Assembly (NCBI GenBank): GCA_947572405.1
Contig: CANPBV010000011.1
Coordinates: 1-22,573 of the forward strand
Direction of reading: 5' to 3'
DNA from: an uncultured Mycoplasmatota bacterium
Lineage (GTDB): Bacteria; Bacillota_I; Bacilli_A; RF39; UBA660
DNA length: 22,573 bases
Shown here: positions 21,630-22,573 of the stretch, one piece after another
How positions within the stretch are numbered: position 1 is the stretch's first letter
Layout of the letters: every line of letters begins with the position of its first letter
Translations under genes and position numbers: made by a program
The notes under the pieces: generated by a model
The model's input: the letters and a program-made list of their open reading frames with translations, nothing else
Databases searched by the model: none
Told to the model about the DNA's origin: nothing

Positions 21630-22573
21630 ACTTTAAAACATCATAATAATTGTTCTCATAAAAGAGAATAGAAACTTTGGTTGAGATATTTTGAGTAGAC
21701 TCAATTTCTATTTTGTGTCCAAGCTTCTTACATAAATTTTCTACAATGAATAAACCCATTCCTGTAGAAGTTTTCCTAATTCTTCCATTGTATCCTGTAA
21801 AAGATTTTTCAAATACTCTTTTAATATCACTTGCAGGTATACCAATCCCATTATCTTCTATTTCTAATTTTATACTTTGTTTTTGTTTTATGACAGTCAC
21901 CTTTATATAAGACTTTTTTTTATCATCTTTATATTTAATACTATTATTAATAATTTGATTGCATATAAATTCTAACCATTTAGAGTCTGTCATAACTTTC
22001 TCTTCATGACAAGATACAATGAAATCAATTTCATTTTCTAATAAATCATCTTTATTTTTTAAAGCTACTGCTTTAATGACTCTATCTAAGGATACCTCAT
22101 TGATAAGATAATCTTTATGGGCATTTTCGCTTCGTACATAGTAAAGAATCTGTTCTACATAATCTTCTATTTTTTTCATTTGCTCCATTGCTTTAGAAGG
22201 AAATCTTGTTTTATAATTATGTGCCATTAAAATTAGACTAGAAATAGGAATCTTGACTTCATGAATCCACATTTCAATATATTCTTTAAAATCATTTGTT
22301 TGAAATTCATACTTCCTTACATTTTCTATCATAGATTTATTAATTTCATAAAGTGCCTGATAAAAAAGTGCTCCTTCATAAAAATTAGGCTCTTCTAAAA
22401 GCGCTGTAACAAAATAACTTTGGTCCAATTCTTTTATTTGAAACAAAAGTTTTTGATAAAATGATTTTTTTCTAAAAAAATCAATGAGTAATAATAGTAG
22501 AAAAAAAAGGAAATACAAAATGGTGTTAGTATAGATATATAGACACGAAAATTTGAAAGGAATGGTATAATAT
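21628..22573 (-). CDS. BceS/YxdK-type intramembrane-sensing histidine kinase, 5' end missing
   Basis: Partial gene. From the stop at 21628 the frame stays open to the window edge, giving 314 visible residues and no ATG start. A TTG at 22518 is not credible as the start, since the frame upstream of it encodes a loop and the run into a membrane helix (IPFKFSCLYIYTNTILYFLFFLLLLL). The BceS plan of two N-terminal helices with a tiny loop is thus only half visible. The kinase core shows the H box WIHEVKIPISSL, N box NQIINNSIKYKD, G1 EDNGIGIP, F box VFEKSFTG and G2 STGMGLFIV. It lacks an input domain of its own; in this family the partner ABC transporter senses the peptide. The cognate regulator gene should lie just beyond the right edge. 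Confidence 0.92.
   Translation of the reverse strand, partial: YYTIPFKFSCLYIYTNTILYFLFFLLLLLIDFFRKKSFYQKLLFQIKELDQSYFVTALLEEPNFYEGALFYQALYEINKSMIENVRKYEFQTNDFKEYIEMWIHEVKIPISSLILMAHNYKTRFPSKAMEQMKKIEDYVEQILYYVRSENAHKDYLINEVSLDRVIKAVALKNKDDLLENEIDFIVSCHEEKVMTDSKWLEFICNQIINNSIKYKDDKKKSYIKVTVIKQKQSIKLEIEDNGIGIPASDIKRVFEKSFTGYNGRIRKTSTGMGLFIVENLCKKLGHKIEIESTQNISTKVSILFYENNYYDVLK

Noticed and set aside
22516..22518. TTG start for the histidine kinase
   Set aside because: The frame remains open to the window edge and encodes the family's membrane region upstream of it, so the gene simply begins outside the window.

Overview
The window is a 22.6 kb, AT-rich stretch in which every supported gene lies on the minus strand. 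Ribosome-binding sites are of the AAGGAG type, terminators are hairpin plus U-run, and the gene families (Bce/Yxd peptide-resistance ABC modules, YxeA, YoaP, WYL regulators, a DUF3781 protein) are typical of low-GC Firmicutes. TGA serves as a stop in many genes and TGG encodes Trp, so the code is standard. No rRNA, tRNA, insertion sequence or CRISPR array was seen.

Layout from the right edge, following transcription. (a) 22573-18273 is a peptide-sensing/detoxification module like B. subtilis yxdJKLM-yxeA. It holds a BceS-type kinase whose 5' end lies outside the window, a BceR-type box TTACA-N4-TGTAA, an ATPase, a ten-helix FtsX permease, an unlisted 29-residue membrane peptide and YxeA, and ends at a terminator. 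(b) 18272-17814 is a non-coding gap with the broken remains of a small gene. (c) 17810-14945 is a restriction-modification locus. An N6-adenine methylase fused to a specificity domain overlaps an HNH endonuclease gene that is split by a frameshift exactly at a G7 run. (d) 14652-13580 is a three-gene operon with a metal-binding flavour: a secreted His/Cys repeat peptide, a Cys-rich zinc-ribbon protein and a small HExxH protein. (e) 13482-10885 has a WYL regulator, a palindromic operator/promoter, and an operon of a GyrI-like protein, a YoaP acetyltransferase cut short by one in-frame TGA, and a DUF3781 protein. (f) 10781-5705 has a small protein and a C-terminal-HTH protein of unknown family. 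After a terminator and a new promoter comes a tightly packed four-gene cassette: two divergent DnaB-C-like RecA-fold ATPases with damaged Walker A motifs, a beta-CASP metallo-beta-lactamase nuclease of RNase J type, and a PD-(D/E)XK nuclease-like protein. (g) 5452-4442 is a YhcG/DUF1016 nuclease under its own near-consensus promoter. (h) 4373-20 has a MacB-type ATPase-permease fusion, then an OmpR-type response regulator and a BcrA-type ATPase; the partner permease would start at about base 11 and run off the left edge.

The strongest candidate for an undescribed system is the cassette at 9837-5705, possibly with its upstream partner pair at 10781-9973. Two nuclease folds and two co-encoded, non-canonical RecA-like ATPases sit between a YhcG nuclease and a restriction-modification locus. 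This resembles a defence or nucleic-acid-processing module, but its function is inferred from folds and context only.
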